Source: Sulfurimonas sp. SAG-AH-194-L11
Lineage (GTDB): Bacteria; Campylobacterota; Campylobacteria; Campylobacterales; Sulfurimonadaceae
Assembly: GCF_029215995.1 (NCBI RefSeq)
Contig: NZ_JAEMVB010000013.1
Coordinates: forward strand, 1 to 52,513
Direction of reading: 5' to 3'
Length of the DNA: 52,513 bases
Under the pieces are notes generated by a model. The model worked only from the letters and a program-made list of their open reading frames with translations. It searched no databases and was not told the DNA's origin. Shown one piece after another: positions 18,356 through 26,766 of this stretch (its first letter is position 1; the number at the start of each line of letters is the position of its first letter). The position numbers and the translations under genes were made by a program.

Positions 18356-18682
18356 ATGTATACAGTACAAATGGAAAATGAATGTGCATGTTTTATAAAA
18401 AGTGAATATACGAACAATAATACATTCACAACACAGAGCGAAGCATATCAATATGCAAATATTTTAGCAGAACTTATGAATGAAGAGTTTTGTAGTAAGC
18501 ATACTTTTGTTGCAGAGATAGCTGAGGGAAATAACTTTGTTATTCGAGTAGCAATTAATGCCACTTCAGTTTCTGGTTGTAGCACAGGTGTCACTTGTGA
18601 TGTTGGTTGCAACTCAACTGATGACTGGGCTCTTGAAAATACCGCTACTGAAAGTTGTGGTAGTGGTTGTGGTTGTTCTTAA
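18356..18682 (+). CDS. Small protein with Cys-rich C-terminus
   Basis: A 108-residue protein of unknown family. The N-terminal two-thirds looks like a compact alpha/beta domain (YTVQMENECACFIKSE, then a helix with AYQYANILAELMNEEFCSKH), and the last 40 residues carry eight Cys, ending in SCGSGCGCS, which suggests metal or Fe-S binding. RBS AAAAGGAAA lies about 8 bases upstream of the ATG. Single gene between the TPR protein (divergent) and a 67-residue protein. A metal-handling or redox role is an inference from the cysteines only. Confidence 0.7.
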   Translation: MYTVQMENECACFIKSEYTNNNTFTTQSEAYQYANILAELMNEEFCSKHTFVAEIAEGNNFVIRVAINATSVSGCSTGVTCDVGCNSTDDWALENTATESCGSGCGCS

Positions 18683-18770
18683 GGTATAGTAACTTTATCT
18701 TTTATTTAGCTCTGTAGGAATATTCTAACTTCTAAGGAGTTATGTTATTGTGCTCTCTTTGAAGTTACAG

Positions 18771-18776
18771 TATAAT
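18771..18776 (+). promoter_or_regulatory. -10 box upstream of the 67-aa gene
   Basis: A perfect TATAAT lies 27 bases before the ATG at 18804, with a GGAG ribosome site between them. No clear -35 is visible, as usual for Campylobacterota promoters. Confidence 0.5.
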
Positions 18777-18803
18777 AGTATATCTTAAAATTGGAGTTAT
18801 ACA

Positions 18804-19007
18804 ATGACAACACAGAATCATGCAAAGTTAGAGGCATTAAGTCCCGCAGGTAAAAATGCTTACGTAGCAGCTAAAAAGAAAATATTAGATACTTTAAGAG
18901 AGATGAATTTGTTTGAAGGTGCATCACTCAGTGATGAAGAAAGAACAACTATTTACGAGTTATTAAACGAAACAGCATTTTTAATGCAAAGCGAAGAGAA
19001 TAAATAA
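18804..19007 (+). CDS. Conserved-looking 67-aa hypothetical protein
   Basis: A short helical protein (KLEALSPAGKNAYVAAKKKI, then LSDEERTTIYELLNETAFLM). It has a TATAAT promoter and a GGAG ribosome site and is followed by a strong hairpin, so it is very probably a real gene. I do not recognise a family. The gene converges on the displaced serS 3' fragment, which suggests that it was the original neighbour of serS before the insertion. Confidence 0.65.
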   Translation: MTTQNHAKLEALSPAGKNAYVAAKKKILDTLREMNLFEGASLSDEERTTIYELLNETAFLMQSEENK

Positions 19008-19017
19008 TTATTCTCCT

Positions 19018-19301
<284 letters not shown>

Positions 19302-19456
19302 TTAATATCTTTTAGAAGTGTTTGTATACAATAGTTTGACTGATGTTTAGAACTTTATTTTATATGTAGTGGCAGTGTATAGGCAGTTACTATTGTGTTT
19401 TTGATGGTGTTTTAGAGTAAAAGCATATTTTAATAATACTAGCCGGAAACTATGGG

Positions 19457-19493
19457 AAATAGAGGGGTTCTTTTTTATAATTTTCCTCTATTT
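19457..19493. other. 9-bp hairpin downstream of the kinase operon
   Basis: AAATAGAGG and CCTCTATTT pair around a 19-base AT-rich loop, 45 bases beyond the end of the 58-residue gene. A transcription-end signal for the minus-strand pair is possible, but no T-tract follows. Confidence 0.3.
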
Positions 19494-19537
19494 GAGGAAA
19501 TGAATTGAAGTTTAGTGTCCGTATTTGGTACAGTTTT

Positions 19538-19714
19538 CTATACAGCTTTATATGCCTGTGGTTCAGATTGTGTTATTGTTCCATCAGGAAGCTGAAAATA
19601 CAGCATTTTATTTTTACTATATACATTTGCAATACCTTGAGCCAAACTCTCTTTTTGAGCTTGCTTGACAGCTTTAGTTGCTATCTTTAATATTTTCTTT
19701 TCAAATTCACCCAT
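19538..19714 (-). CDS. 58-aa protein co-encoded with the zeta-like kinase
   Basis: A small open frame (MGEFEKKILKIATKAVKQAQ and on, ending SEPQAYKAV) overlapping the kinase stop codon by 8 bases, with GAGGAG 7 bases before its ATG. The basic helical N-terminus and a short beta-like end (MLYFQLPDGTITQSEP) resemble small proteins often placed next to zeta-type kinases, perhaps the antitoxin. I know no named family. The tight overlap and ribosome site make it likely to be translated. Confidence 0.6.
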   Translation of the reverse strand: MGEFEKKILKIATKAVKQAQKESLAQGIANVYSKNKMLYFQLPDGTITQSEPQAYKAV

Positions 19715-20267
19715 TGTTCATCTCCTCTAAATATAATTTCATTAACTCTTCATCATATACTTCATTAACATCTGCAACAATCTCAAAATTGTCATCACCG
19801 TTGAAAAATAGTAACCATTTATCAGACATATCTTTGTATGTGTTCCAAAAGAGTTTTTTGCTTCTGTAGTATCTTCTAATGATATCCTCTTGTGGAACAT
19901 CATGACCACCTTTAAGAACTCTATTTTTAACTCTATAAATATTTTCTATTTGAGTCTCCAAAAAGAGATATATAATAGTTACATCAAATTTTTGTCTTTT
20001 CGCTTCATTAATAACTTTAACAAGGTACTTGCCAGACATTGTTGTTTCGATGATAAAAGAGTCTTCTTCTTGAAGTGATTTGTTTAATTCAGTAAAAAAC
20101 TCTTTGCCTGCTTTTACTTTGTATTTTTGAATATCATCCGGATCATACTTTTTCGCTATTTCATCTGCATTTATAAATTTTAACTCATCGAGCTCAGCAA
20201 AGTTAAGAGCAAAAGTAGTTTTACCACTACCATTTGCACCAGCAATTATATAAAGTGTCTTACTCAA
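19707..20267 (-). CDS. Zeta-toxin-like P-loop kinase
   Basis: A 186-residue P-loop NTPase. Walker A is IIAGANGSGKTTFALNFAEL (residues 7-26); then FINADEIAKKYDPDD is the zeta-toxin substrate-side motif, FIIETTMSGKYLVKVINEAK holds the second acidic/Thr motif, and Arg residues of RVLKGGHDVPQEDIIRRYY follow the family pattern. Zeta-type kinases phosphorylate UDP-sugars or other small substrates. The only reasonable start is TTG, overlapping the stop of a 22-codon leader frame, so expression may depend on translational coupling. Part of the module inserted beside serS. Confidence 0.8.
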   Translation of the reverse strand: MSKTLYIIAGANGSGKTTFALNFAELDELKFINADEIAKKYDPDDIQKYKVKAGKEFFTELNKSLQEEDSFIIETTMSGKYLVKVINEAKRQKFDVTIIYLFLETQIENIYRVKNRVLKGGHDVPQEDIIRRYYRSKKLFWNTYKDMSDKWLLFFNGDDNFEIVADVNEVYDEELMKLYLEEMNNG

Positions 20268-20328
20268 CAGCTTGCCTATTGGAGTTGTGTACAGTTAGCA
20301 GTAACATTGATTGAAACTTATTTTGCAT
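20260..20328 (-). CDS. Possible 22-aa leader peptide or gene remnant before the kinase
   Basis: The frame MQNKFQSMLLLTVHNSNRQA plus two residues has a strong ribosome site (TAAGGAG, about 8 bases upstream) and its TAA overlaps the TTG start of the kinase. It may be a coupling leader or the stub of a lost first gene such as an antitoxin. No family resemblance. Confidence 0.3.
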   Translation of the reverse strand: MQNKFQSMLLLTVHNSNRQAVE

Positions 20329-20614
20329 GACATACTCCTTAGGTTTATTTATATAATTATAACATTTTTATTATTCTATATGTATAAATCAAAATATTGA
20401 CAAGGACTAAATCCTTAGCTAATCACTCTAATAACGACTTTAACACATCATTTATAAGAGTGGAGTGGAGTCTTTAGAAAATTAGGTTTTTACTGAGTTA
20501 GTAATTGTCTAGTTTATAGGGGACATTCCATTACTTTTTTATAGTGCTATGAGAGTAATCATAGAGCGATACTATCATTTATATGGTGTGTTGCGAAGAC
20601 ATTAGTATCAAATT
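20329..20614. other. Divergent intergenic region of the inserted module
   Basis: This AT-rich stretch separates the minus-strand kinase operon from the plus-strand DUF4258 gene. It contains likely promoters for both sides, a palindromic AGGACTAAATCCT (20403-20415) and a GAGTGGAGTGGAGTC run (20460-20474) similar to the sequence at 937-951 in the first island. No gene is seen. Confidence 0.4.
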
Positions 20615-20620
20615 GTGTGC

Positions 20621-20626
20621 TATAAT
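20621..20626 (+). promoter_or_regulatory. -10 box directly before a leaderless start
   Basis: A TATAAT box ends only 6 bases before the ATG at 20633, so the first transcribed base would be at or next to the start codon. There is no ribosome site in the small gap, which implies a leaderless mRNA for the DUF4258 gene. Confidence 0.5.
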
Positions 20627-20632
20627 ACTCAC

Positions 20633-20878
20633 ATGAACTACAAGTTAAGTAAACATGCTTTAGATGTTACATCTAATAGGATGATAGATATTAAATGGAT
20701 TGATGCAGTTTTAAAAAGCCCATCACTTATTGTAAAAGTATCTATTGTTGAAGCTCATTATTTTTTAACAATCTTAGAAAATGAGAGTAGATGTTTAAAA
20801 GTTGTGATAAATCCTACTACTGGAGTTGTTATAACAGCTTACTTTGATAGAAATATGCGAAAAAAGGGTTGTAGATGA
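20633..20878 (+). CDS. DUF4258-type toxin-like protein
   Basis: An 81-residue protein with the DUF4258/BrnT-like pattern: YKLSKHALDVTSNRMIDIKW at the start, a central strand pair, and CLKVVINPTTGVVITAYFDR at the end. Such proteins are thought to be RelE-fold RNases or relatives. The ATG at 20633 is preferred; an in-frame GTG at 20615 has no ribosome site and would overlap the -10 box. Its stop overlaps the next gene as ATGA. With the DUF2283 gene it makes a common two-gene module of unknown proven function, probably toxin-antitoxin-like. Confidence 0.72.
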   Translation: MNYKLSKHALDVTSNRMIDIKWIDAVLKSPSLIVKVSIVEAHYFLTILENESRCLKVVINPTTGVVITAYFDRNMRKKGCR

Positions 20879-21072
20879 AAATAGTATATGATAATGAAAC
20901 AGATAGTATCTATGTGGAGTTTTCTAATGACAAAATCATTGAGAGTGAAGAGATAAAAACAGATGTTATTGTTGACTATAATAGAAATGATGAAATAGTT
21001 TCTGTGGAAGTTTTAAATGTTAAAAATAATCCACATGAAATTAATATACCTACTGTCTTAAAAAGTGCCTAG
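20875..21072 (+). CDS. DUF2283 family protein, probable partner of the DUF4258 gene
   Basis: A 65-residue protein matching the DUF2283 pattern: MKIVYDNETDSIYVEFSNDK, then DVIVDYNRNDEIVSVEVLN. Members are small beta-rich proteins frequently paired with DUF4258 proteins, with the antitoxin role proposed. The 4-base overlap with the upstream gene gives translational coupling. A hairpin at 21138-21159 follows 65 bases later and can end the transcript. Confidence 0.78.
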   Translation: MKIVYDNETDSIYVEFSNDKIIESEEIKTDVIVDYNRNDEIVSVEVLNVKNNPHEINIPTVLKSA

Positions 21073-21137
21073 ACGGATTCTAGTATAAAATTTACGATGA
21101 TTACATGAAAAACATTTAAGAAACCTAACTAATAAAA

Positions 21138-21159
21138 GTGGCTGCTAATAAGCAGTTAC
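21138..21159 (+). terminator. Hairpin ending the DUF4258/DUF2283 transcript
   Basis: GTGGCTGCT and AGCAGTTAC pair (with G-U pairs) around an AATA loop and are followed by TTTCTCT, a reasonable rho-independent terminator on the plus strand. It also separates this module from the converging serS. Confidence 0.5.
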
Positions 21160-21187
21160 TTTCTCTATAACTAGCCTATCCCTCTAA

Positions 21188-22438
21188 CTACATCCCTAGA
21201 TACGGCTTTAAAACCTTAGGAATATCTATACTTCCATCTTCATTTTGATTATTTTCCATAATAGCTACTAATGTTCTTCCAACAGCTAAAGAACTACCAT
21301 TTAGTGTATTTACAAACTCATTTTTCTTTCCATTTTTATAACGAATTTTTGCTCGTCTTGCTTGGAAGTCTCTTGTGTTGGAGATAGAGCTTATTTCGCG
21401 GTACTGGTTTTGTCCTGGGAGCCATACTTCTATATCAGTCGTATGTGCTGCACCAAAACCTAAGTCTCCTGTACATAAGTTAACTAAACGGTGCGGTAGT
21501 TCAAGTGCTGTCAATATATCTGAAGCACAGCCAACCATCTGAGTAAAGACAGCTTCACTTGTGTCAGGTGTAGTCATAGCTACTAGTTCAACTTTATGAA
21601 ATTGATGTTGGCGTATCATGCCTCTTGTATCGCGTCCTGCAGCTCCTGCCTCTTTTCTAAAACATGATGTGTATGCAGTCATCCGAATTGGAAGTTCATC
21701 TGCTGTTAAAATCTCATCTGCATAAAGGTTTGTAACTGGTACTTCCGCAGTAGGGATAAGAAAAAGGTCGAGTCCATCCATCTTGTATAAATCATCTTCA
21801 AACTTTGGAAGTTGTCCTGTTCCCTCTAGTGCTTGACGATTTACTAGTGCAGGAACACTAACCTCTTCAAAGCCTCTCTCACGGTTAAAATCTAGCATGA
21901 AGTTTATAAGTGCACGTTCTAGTCGAGCACCCATTCCAAAACTAACAGAAAAACGACTTGTTGCAAGTTTTACACCGCGTTCAAAGTCTATCCATCCATT
22001 TTGCTCTGCTAGTTCCCAGTGCTCTTTTGGTGTAAAAGAGAACTCTTTAGGTGTGAGTACTTTTGCTATCTCTATGTTGTCATTTTCATCAGCACCATCG
22101 GGAACACTGTCATCTGGTGCATTTGGAACAGTCATAGCAAGTGTTTCTAATGCAACTTGAGCTTGGCGTTGTACTTCTAAAGCGGCATCGACTTTAACAT
22201 TGTTAGCATCTATTCGTGCTTTTAGCTCATTTATATCTTTACCCTCACGTTTATAAACGCCAAACTCTTTACTCATTGCATTTCGAGCAGCTTGTAACTC
22301 CTCAAACGCGACCTTAGCTATTTTAAGTGTTTCATTTTTTTCTTTTAAGTCATTTAAAAGTGCTTCACTCACACCTTTTCGCATAAGTTTTGCACTAAAT
22401 CCTGCAAAATCTTTTTGTAATAATTTTAAATCTATCAT
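21188..22438 (-). CDS. serS: Seryl-tRNA synthetase
   Basis: A 416-residue class II aminoacyl-tRNA synthetase. N-terminal coiled-coil arm (about 1-110), motif 2 in [20 protein letters not shown] (about 257-276) and motif 3 in [20 protein letters not shown] (about 380-399) are complete. The 3' 240 bases are duplicated at 19044-19283. The last residues of this intact copy ([11 protein letters not shown]) differ from the displaced fragment by one residue, so this gene may be a recombinant with an acquired 3' end. Confidence 0.97.
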   Translation of the reverse strand: MIDLKLLQKDFAGFSAKLMRKGVSEALLNDLKEKNETLKIAKVAFEELQAARNAMSKEFGVYKREGKDINELKARIDANNVKVDAALEVQRQAQVALETLAMTVPNAPDDSVPDGADENDNIEIAKVLTPKEFSFTPKEHWELAEQNGWIDFERGVKLATSRFSVSFGMGARLERALINFMLDFNRERGFEEVSVPALVNRQALEGTGQLPKFEDDLYKMDGLDLFLIPTAEVPVTNLYADEILTADELPIRMTAYTSCFRKEAGAAGRDTRGMIRQHQFHKVELVAMTTPDTSEAVFTQMVGCASDILTALELPHRLVNLCTGDLGFGAAHTTDIEVWLPGQNQYREISSISNTRDFQARRAKIRYKNGKKNEFVNTLNGSSLAVGRTLVAIMENNQNEDGSIDIPKVLKPYLGM

Positions 22439-22496
22439 AGTTATTTATTTCCTTTATAGTTATTCTCAAAAAGTATACTTTTTGAAGCTTTGGCAC

Positions 22497-23414
22497 TTAA
22501 GATAGTATATCTTTAGCTACTTGAAACTGGTTCGCCGTCATTAAGTGTATTTTAGGGTGAAGTGCTTTTAAGTCATCAAAAAGAGTTTTACTTAACTCAA
22601 ATCCAACTTTATACTCTTCTTCTACTCCATGAGTATGTGCAATACGGAGTTTTTCTAGCCAGATGTCGGGAACATTTATGCCTGGAACATGTGCTGAGAG
22701 AAACTGTGCAGTTCTTAGTTTAGTGATAGGAAAAACTCCAAAAATGAGTTCGGCTTTTTTCTTATCAGGGCAACACTCGGCGTTTGCATTATCACGAAGT
22801 TCTAAGAGGAGTTTTGCACTCTCTAAATCATATACAGGTTGCGTTATGATTCCTATAGCTCCATGTTTTATCTTTTTTTGTATCTTTTTTTGCAGTGTTT
22901 TAGGGTTTTTTGCATAAGAATTCACTACTGCAAATGCAGATATATGCTTAGGCTGGTGTGTTAAAGGTTTTCCTGCATAGTCCATTCCTGCATTAAACGC
23001 AGAGATGATGTCAAGAAGAAGTGTACTGTCACCCTCAAAAACACCTTTAGTATGGGGTTGATCACTCATAGTTGCAGGGTCGCCAGTAAGTGCTAAAATG
23101 GCACGAATATCGACTTCATTTGCACCGAGGAGGTCAGACTGGAGTGCTATTTTATTTCTGTCACGCATAGCCATAGTCGCTATTACGGGTTTATTAAACC
23201 TATCTTGTAACATTTTAGCTGCAAAAAGTGCATTGTACTTTAGTTTTGCTAGAGGATTATCCGTTGTTGAAAATCCATCTACATATTTATCAAGTTCTAG
23301 TGCAGCTATTTTTTCTATGGTAGGAGCAAAAAGAGGGGAGTGCCCTGGAGTTGTCTCTAAGGTAATATATGTGCCATTATTTAGTTTTTCTATTAAAGTA
23401 TCAAACAAATACAA
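22497..23414 (-). CDS. metF: Methylenetetrahydrofolate reductase
   Basis: A 305-residue FAD-dependent enzyme reducing 5,10-methylene-THF to 5-methyl-THF for methionine synthesis. Barrel motifs fit: the N-terminal TYITLETTPGHSP, VIATMAMRDRNKIALQSDLL, ILALTGDPATMSDQPHTKGV (flavin region), GAIGIITQPVYDLESAKLLL and IFGVFPITKLRTAQFL. The product is encoded just upstream of serS on the same strand, with a 58-base gap. The sequence is somewhat divergent from enterobacterial MetF but follows the Campylobacterota pattern. Confidence 0.88.
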   Translation of the reverse strand: MYLFDTLIEKLNNGTYITLETTPGHSPLFAPTIEKIAALELDKYVDGFSTTDNPLAKLKYNALFAAKMLQDRFNKPVIATMAMRDRNKIALQSDLLGANEVDIRAILALTGDPATMSDQPHTKGVFEGDSTLLLDIISAFNAGMDYAGKPLTHQPKHISAFAVVNSYAKNPKTLQKKIQKKIKHGAIGIITQPVYDLESAKLLLELRDNANAECCPDKKKAELIFGVFPITKLRTAQFLSAHVPGINVPDIWLEKLRIAHTHGVEEEYKVGFELSKTLFDDLKALHPKIHLMTANQFQVAKDILS

Positions 23415-23463
23415 GTCCTCTTTAGTTATAATGCCGTAATTATAACAAAAGAGAGAAGATTTA

Positions 23464-24087
23464 ATGCTAAAACTAGCTGTATTTGATTTTGATTCTACAC
23501 TTATGGATGGAGAGACTATTGATTTCTTCGCCGAGGAGCTCGGAATTGGTGAAAAAGTAGCCGCGATTACTGAAGAAGCGATGAGTGGAAGACTTGATTT
23601 TTTTGAGTCACTGCAACAAAGAGTAGGGCTTTTAAAAGGCTTGGATTTTTCTGTAGTAGAGAAGATAAGTCAAAACCTTCCTTTTATGCCGGGTGCAAAA
23701 GAGACAATTAAAGCTCTTAAAGACAAGGGTATGACTGTTGTATGTTTTAGTGGTGGTTTTAGAACGGCAACTGGACATGCAAAAGATATACTGGGCTATG
23801 ATGCAGACTTTTCAAATGTTCTACATGAAAAGAATGGAAAGCTTACTGGTTTAGTAGGTGGAGATATGATGTTTTCTCACTCAAAAGGTGATATGCTCGA
23901 ACGCCTACAAAACATCTTAGGTATAAGTGCACAAGAGACATTAGTATGTGGTGATGGTGCAAATGACTTGAGTATGTTTAAGCATGCTGGAACTCGTATA
24001 GCATTTTGTGCTAGACCTGTTTTAGAAGCAGAGGCGAATATCATTATAAAAAAGAAAGACCTTACTTTAATATTGGAGAAAATATAA
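23464..24087 (+). CDS. serB: Phosphoserine phosphatase
   Basis: A 207-residue HAD-family phosphatase that makes L-serine from phosphoserine. Motif I AVFDFDSTLMDGETIDFFAE with both catalytic Asp (about residues 8 and 10), motif II CFSGGFRTATG, Lys in HSKGDML and motif III CGDGANDLSMFKHAG are the SerB set. The ACT domain seen in some SerB proteins is absent, which is normal for the short form. Followed directly by a 106-residue gene with no gap. Confidence 0.92.
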   Translation: MLKLAVFDFDSTLMDGETIDFFAEELGIGEKVAAITEEAMSGRLDFFESLQQRVGLLKGLDFSVVEKISQNLPFMPGAKETIKALKDKGMTVVCFSGGFRTATGHAKDILGYDADFSNVLHEKNGKLTGLVGGDMMFSHSKGDMLERLQNILGISAQETLVCGDGANDLSMFKHAGTRIAFCARPVLEAEANIIIKKKDLTLILEKI

Positions 24088-24408
24088 ATGTTAGATAATA
24101 CAGTGTGGAGACAATACCACAAAGAAAACAGTTTTAGAGAAAGACTTGCTGAGTCTTGTGTTTTAGATGCTATGGATTTAATCCTAGAAGATAAAGAACT
24201 TTATGGCATCCTCAAGGCGAAACTTACAAAAAAAGAGTTGAAACTTTTTGCAATGGATAGTGCTAAAATATCAGATGAAAAACTACAAGAAGAGTTCTCT
24301 TATGATGCAAAAGCATTAGAGCAAGCGAAATTTAAACTTTATAAAAAACTAAAACAAGATAAAACGCGACTTGATTTTAAAGAATCATCAAGAGATAGAC
24401 AAGCGTAA
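24088..24408 (+). CDS. Hypothetical helical protein after serB
   Basis: A 106-residue, charged, all-helical protein that starts at the base after the serB stop, so it is in the same transcript. No family is recognised. The sequence (for example SCVLDAMDLILEDKELYGIL, then KKELKLFAMDSAKISDEKL) suggests a small helical bundle, and the tail is basic. The tight link to serB is the only clue to a role. Confidence 0.65.
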   Translation: MLDNTVWRQYHKENSFRERLAESCVLDAMDLILEDKELYGILKAKLTKKELKLFAMDSAKISDEKLQEEFSYDAKALEQAKFKLYKKLKQDKTRLDFKESSRDRQA

Positions 24409-24519
24409 CAAATAAAAGAAGAAACTTGAATTTCTAGTCTCGTGCGATAAGATTAATCTATTATTTATATAATTATGTGTAGTATATCAGCAGACATATA
24501 AAAACAACAAGGAAATTAA

Positions 24520-24858
24520 ATGAAAAAAACAACTTCATTATTGCTAGCTGCTATGGTAGCTGGGTCAGTTTTCACTACAAGTGCGATGGCTGATGCAAAA
24601 AAAGGTCAAAAATACTATCTTAAAAAACTAAAAGTTTGTAAAAAAGATGGTCTTAAAAATGGTGCAGTTTTCGCAACTAAGCACTCACGTCAAGAGTGGG
24701 CTTCAATCAAAGAGTCTGGTAAACTTCAAGACGAATGGAAAAGCATCTGTTCTCATGGTGTGAAGAAAATTAACAAAATGAAAGAAAAAGATATCAATAA
24801 CCTTTATGATTTTGTTTGGAAATATGCATCTGATGGTGAAGTTCCATCTTGTGGTTAA
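24520..24858 (+). CDS. Secreted cytochrome-c-like protein without a CXXCH motif
   Basis: A 112-residue protein with a clear Sec signal peptide (KKTTSLLLAAMVAGSVFTTS, cut after SAMA near residue 24). The mature part resembles small cytochrome c proteins of Campylobacterota: GQKYYLKKLKVCKKDGLKNG at the N-terminus, a middle helix, and LYDFVWKYASDGEVPSC at the end. The heme site CXXCH is not there (CKKDG instead), so it probably does not bind heme. Three Cys remain. Its role is unknown. RBS AAGGAAA lies upstream and a hairpin follows the stop. Confidence 0.75.
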   Translation: MKKTTSLLLAAMVAGSVFTTSAMADAKKGQKYYLKKLKVCKKDGLKNGAVFATKHSRQEWASIKESGKLQDEWKSICSHGVKKINKMKEKDINNLYDFVWKYASDGEVPSCG

Positions 24859-24870
24859 TTCGTAACACTT

Positions 24871-24898
24871 AAACCTAAACTCTTTATGAGTTAGGTTT
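24871..24898. terminator. Bidirectional terminator hairpin
   Basis: AAACCTAAACTC and GAGTTAGGTTT pair with one bulged base around a TTTAT loop, between the converging secreted-protein gene and the OmpA-like gene. Moderately T-rich flanks on the plus strand support transcription termination. Confidence 0.65.
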
Positions 24899-24922
24899 AC
24901 TTCTTTATAGACCCTCTTTAAA

Positions 24923-26644
24923 CTATTTCAAAATCACCTTAAAACTTACCCTTCTAGATTTTTTCTTTGACTCAATATTGCTATATTCTATACGTTTAGA
25001 CGAACTATAGCCACTACCTCTGAGTACTTTTGCTAACCAAACTTGTGTAGCTTTATTTTGTGTTCTAAAGATATAACTCATTGTCTCATACGAACGATTT
25101 AAAGATAACTTTTCATTGTTGAAGTAGGTGTCAGTAAAGTTTGCTTTTCCCCACTCACTTGAAGTATGTCCATTTATCTCTAAAGTTTTTATACTCTCTT
25201 TGTTAGTATATAGAAAGGGAATAAGCTTAGATGAAATAAGCTTTAAAAATGATTTTTGTTTGTTTGTAAGTTTATACTCTCCTACATTAAAATAGAGCCC
25301 TGAATCGATGATATTTATACTCAAATCTTTTTTAATCTTTATTTTTTTTGCTTTAATTTCTTCATGAAAAATTGTACGAAGTTTTTCATAAAAACTCTCT
25401 GTAGTGCTTGAGATTTGTGCCATTGTAGCATCTCGGTTTAGCTTAGTTATCCACATGTTTGTCTCTTGCGAGTCCTTGTTAGTATGAACACCTGCAACAG
25501 CCGCTTGAGAGTTATGCATAATTGTCACAGCATTAAAAACATCGTAGTTATCTTGACCATAGTGTTCCTGTGTTAAGAGTATAAAATTTGAATCGAGTAT
25601 CATGGCTAAACCGTCACTGTTATAAGTGTCTTTGACATAACCTACTGCGATAAATTTACCATCTGAGTACTCTTTTATATCATTTATTTCACTAGGGTAT
25701 GTAGTAAATATCTCTTTATCTATAAGTATATTCTGATAAAGGTCAAATTTTATAATGCGGATATGCTCTTTTTGCATATGGTTATACTGTGTAAGTACGA
25801 GAACAAAATTATTATCTTTGAGACGAATAATTTTTTTAGGTACAACTGTATTGTCATTATTTGCTTTTTCTTGATAGTGTTTTAACCAGACACGATTTCC
25901 ATTTTCTGTTAAACGCATGATAGAGACATCTCTATTTTTCTCATAAGAAGTAGTGCTAACAACTATGATAGAACCATCTCTTGCTTCGACAGCATCAATC
26001 CCTCTATCATCATACATTGTTCCAAATTTCTTGCTCCAGAGTTTTTGACCATCTTTACTAAATCTTGTGATAAAAATATCATTGTTTCCAAGTCCAGAGT
26101 TAAACATGTCATCGCTATTTGAACGCGATGTGATAGAGGAGCCAACTGCTAAGACACCACCATCACTCATCAAAATAAGATTATTCATCCGGTCATAGTT
26201 TTTTGTTCCAAAAGTTTTAGAGTAAAGGAGTCTACCTGCAGCATCTAACTTAAGAACAAGCAGTGATCCATCAAGTGTATATCCACCTATAAAGTAGCCA
26301 TTACTAGGAGTCTTTACAACTGCAATCGCTTCATTAAACTCAGGTAGATGAGAAACTTTGGAGAAAATTATTTTAGCCGTTTTATCAACTTTCATAATGT
26401 GCATTTGTGAGCCAAATTTTTGTGAGCTACTTGCTAAATAATCAAAGGCATTTGTATAAGAGAGAGCAGTATGAGAGTTGTTTTTATAATTTTTTGAAAA
26501 TCCAACTGCACTAAGTGTTCTATCATAATCTTGAGTGATGTCAAAAAGAGCAGAGTTAAAGGGCTTATTTACGATTATAGAGTAGTTAGATGGAGTTGCA
26601 TAGAGTGATGTAAATAATAGTAGAAGAAGTAGAGTTTTTTTCAT
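24923..26644 (-). CDS. Exported repeat protein with C-terminal OmpA-like domain
   Basis: A 573-residue protein with an N-terminal signal peptide (KKTLLLLLLFTSLYATP). Residues about 30-400 contain repeated blades such as GGVLAVGSSITS and GSIIVVSTTSYEKNRDVSIM, with a DGxxLWxKxFG pattern typical of beta-propeller-like repeats. Residues about 430-573 form an OmpA-like peptidoglycan-binding domain (LEINGHTSSEWG, then LSLNRSYETMSYIF and KSRRVSFKVIL). It is probably periplasmic, tied to the cell wall. Ligand unknown. Divergent from the TetR gene. Confidence 0.78.
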   Translation of the reverse strand: MKKTLLLLLLFTSLYATPSNYSIIVNKPFNSALFDITQDYDRTLSAVGFSKNYKNNSHTALSYTNAFDYLASSSQKFGSQMHIMKVDKTAKIIFSKVSHLPEFNEAIAVVKTPSNGYFIGGYTLDGSLLVLKLDAAGRLLYSKTFGTKNYDRMNNLILMSDGGVLAVGSSITSRSNSDDMFNSGLGNNDIFITRFSKDGQKLWSKKFGTMYDDRGIDAVEARDGSIIVVSTTSYEKNRDVSIMRLTENGNRVWLKHYQEKANNDNTVVPKKIIRLKDNNFVLVLTQYNHMQKEHIRIIKFDLYQNILIDKEIFTTYPSEINDIKEYSDGKFIAVGYVKDTYNSDGLAMILDSNFILLTQEHYGQDNYDVFNAVTIMHNSQAAVAGVHTNKDSQETNMWITKLNRDATMAQISSTTESFYEKLRTIFHEEIKAKKIKIKKDLSINIIDSGLYFNVGEYKLTNKQKSFLKLISSKLIPFLYTNKESIKTLEINGHTSSEWGKANFTDTYFNNEKLSLNRSYETMSYIFRTQNKATQVWLAKVLRGSGYSSSKRIEYSNIESKKKSRRVSFKVILK

Positions 26645-26766
26645 TGCTTCGCTTTTTTAGTTATATTAAGCAAAAAATATTCCTAAAATAATATAGAAGA
26701 ACTATAAGTAAAAAGATTGTACACTTACAAAAGATAGTTAAATAGTTTTACAAAGGTTACTGATAT

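Noticed and set aside
18232..18429. Minus-strand 65-residue frame overlapping the start of the Cys-rich gene
   Set aside because: AT-rich Ile/Phe-type translation of an intergenic region and antisense to a better supported gene.
19505..20078. Plus-strand short frames opposite the zeta-like kinase genes
   Set aside because: They are antisense shadows of the kinase and the 58-residue gene, with no ribosome sites.
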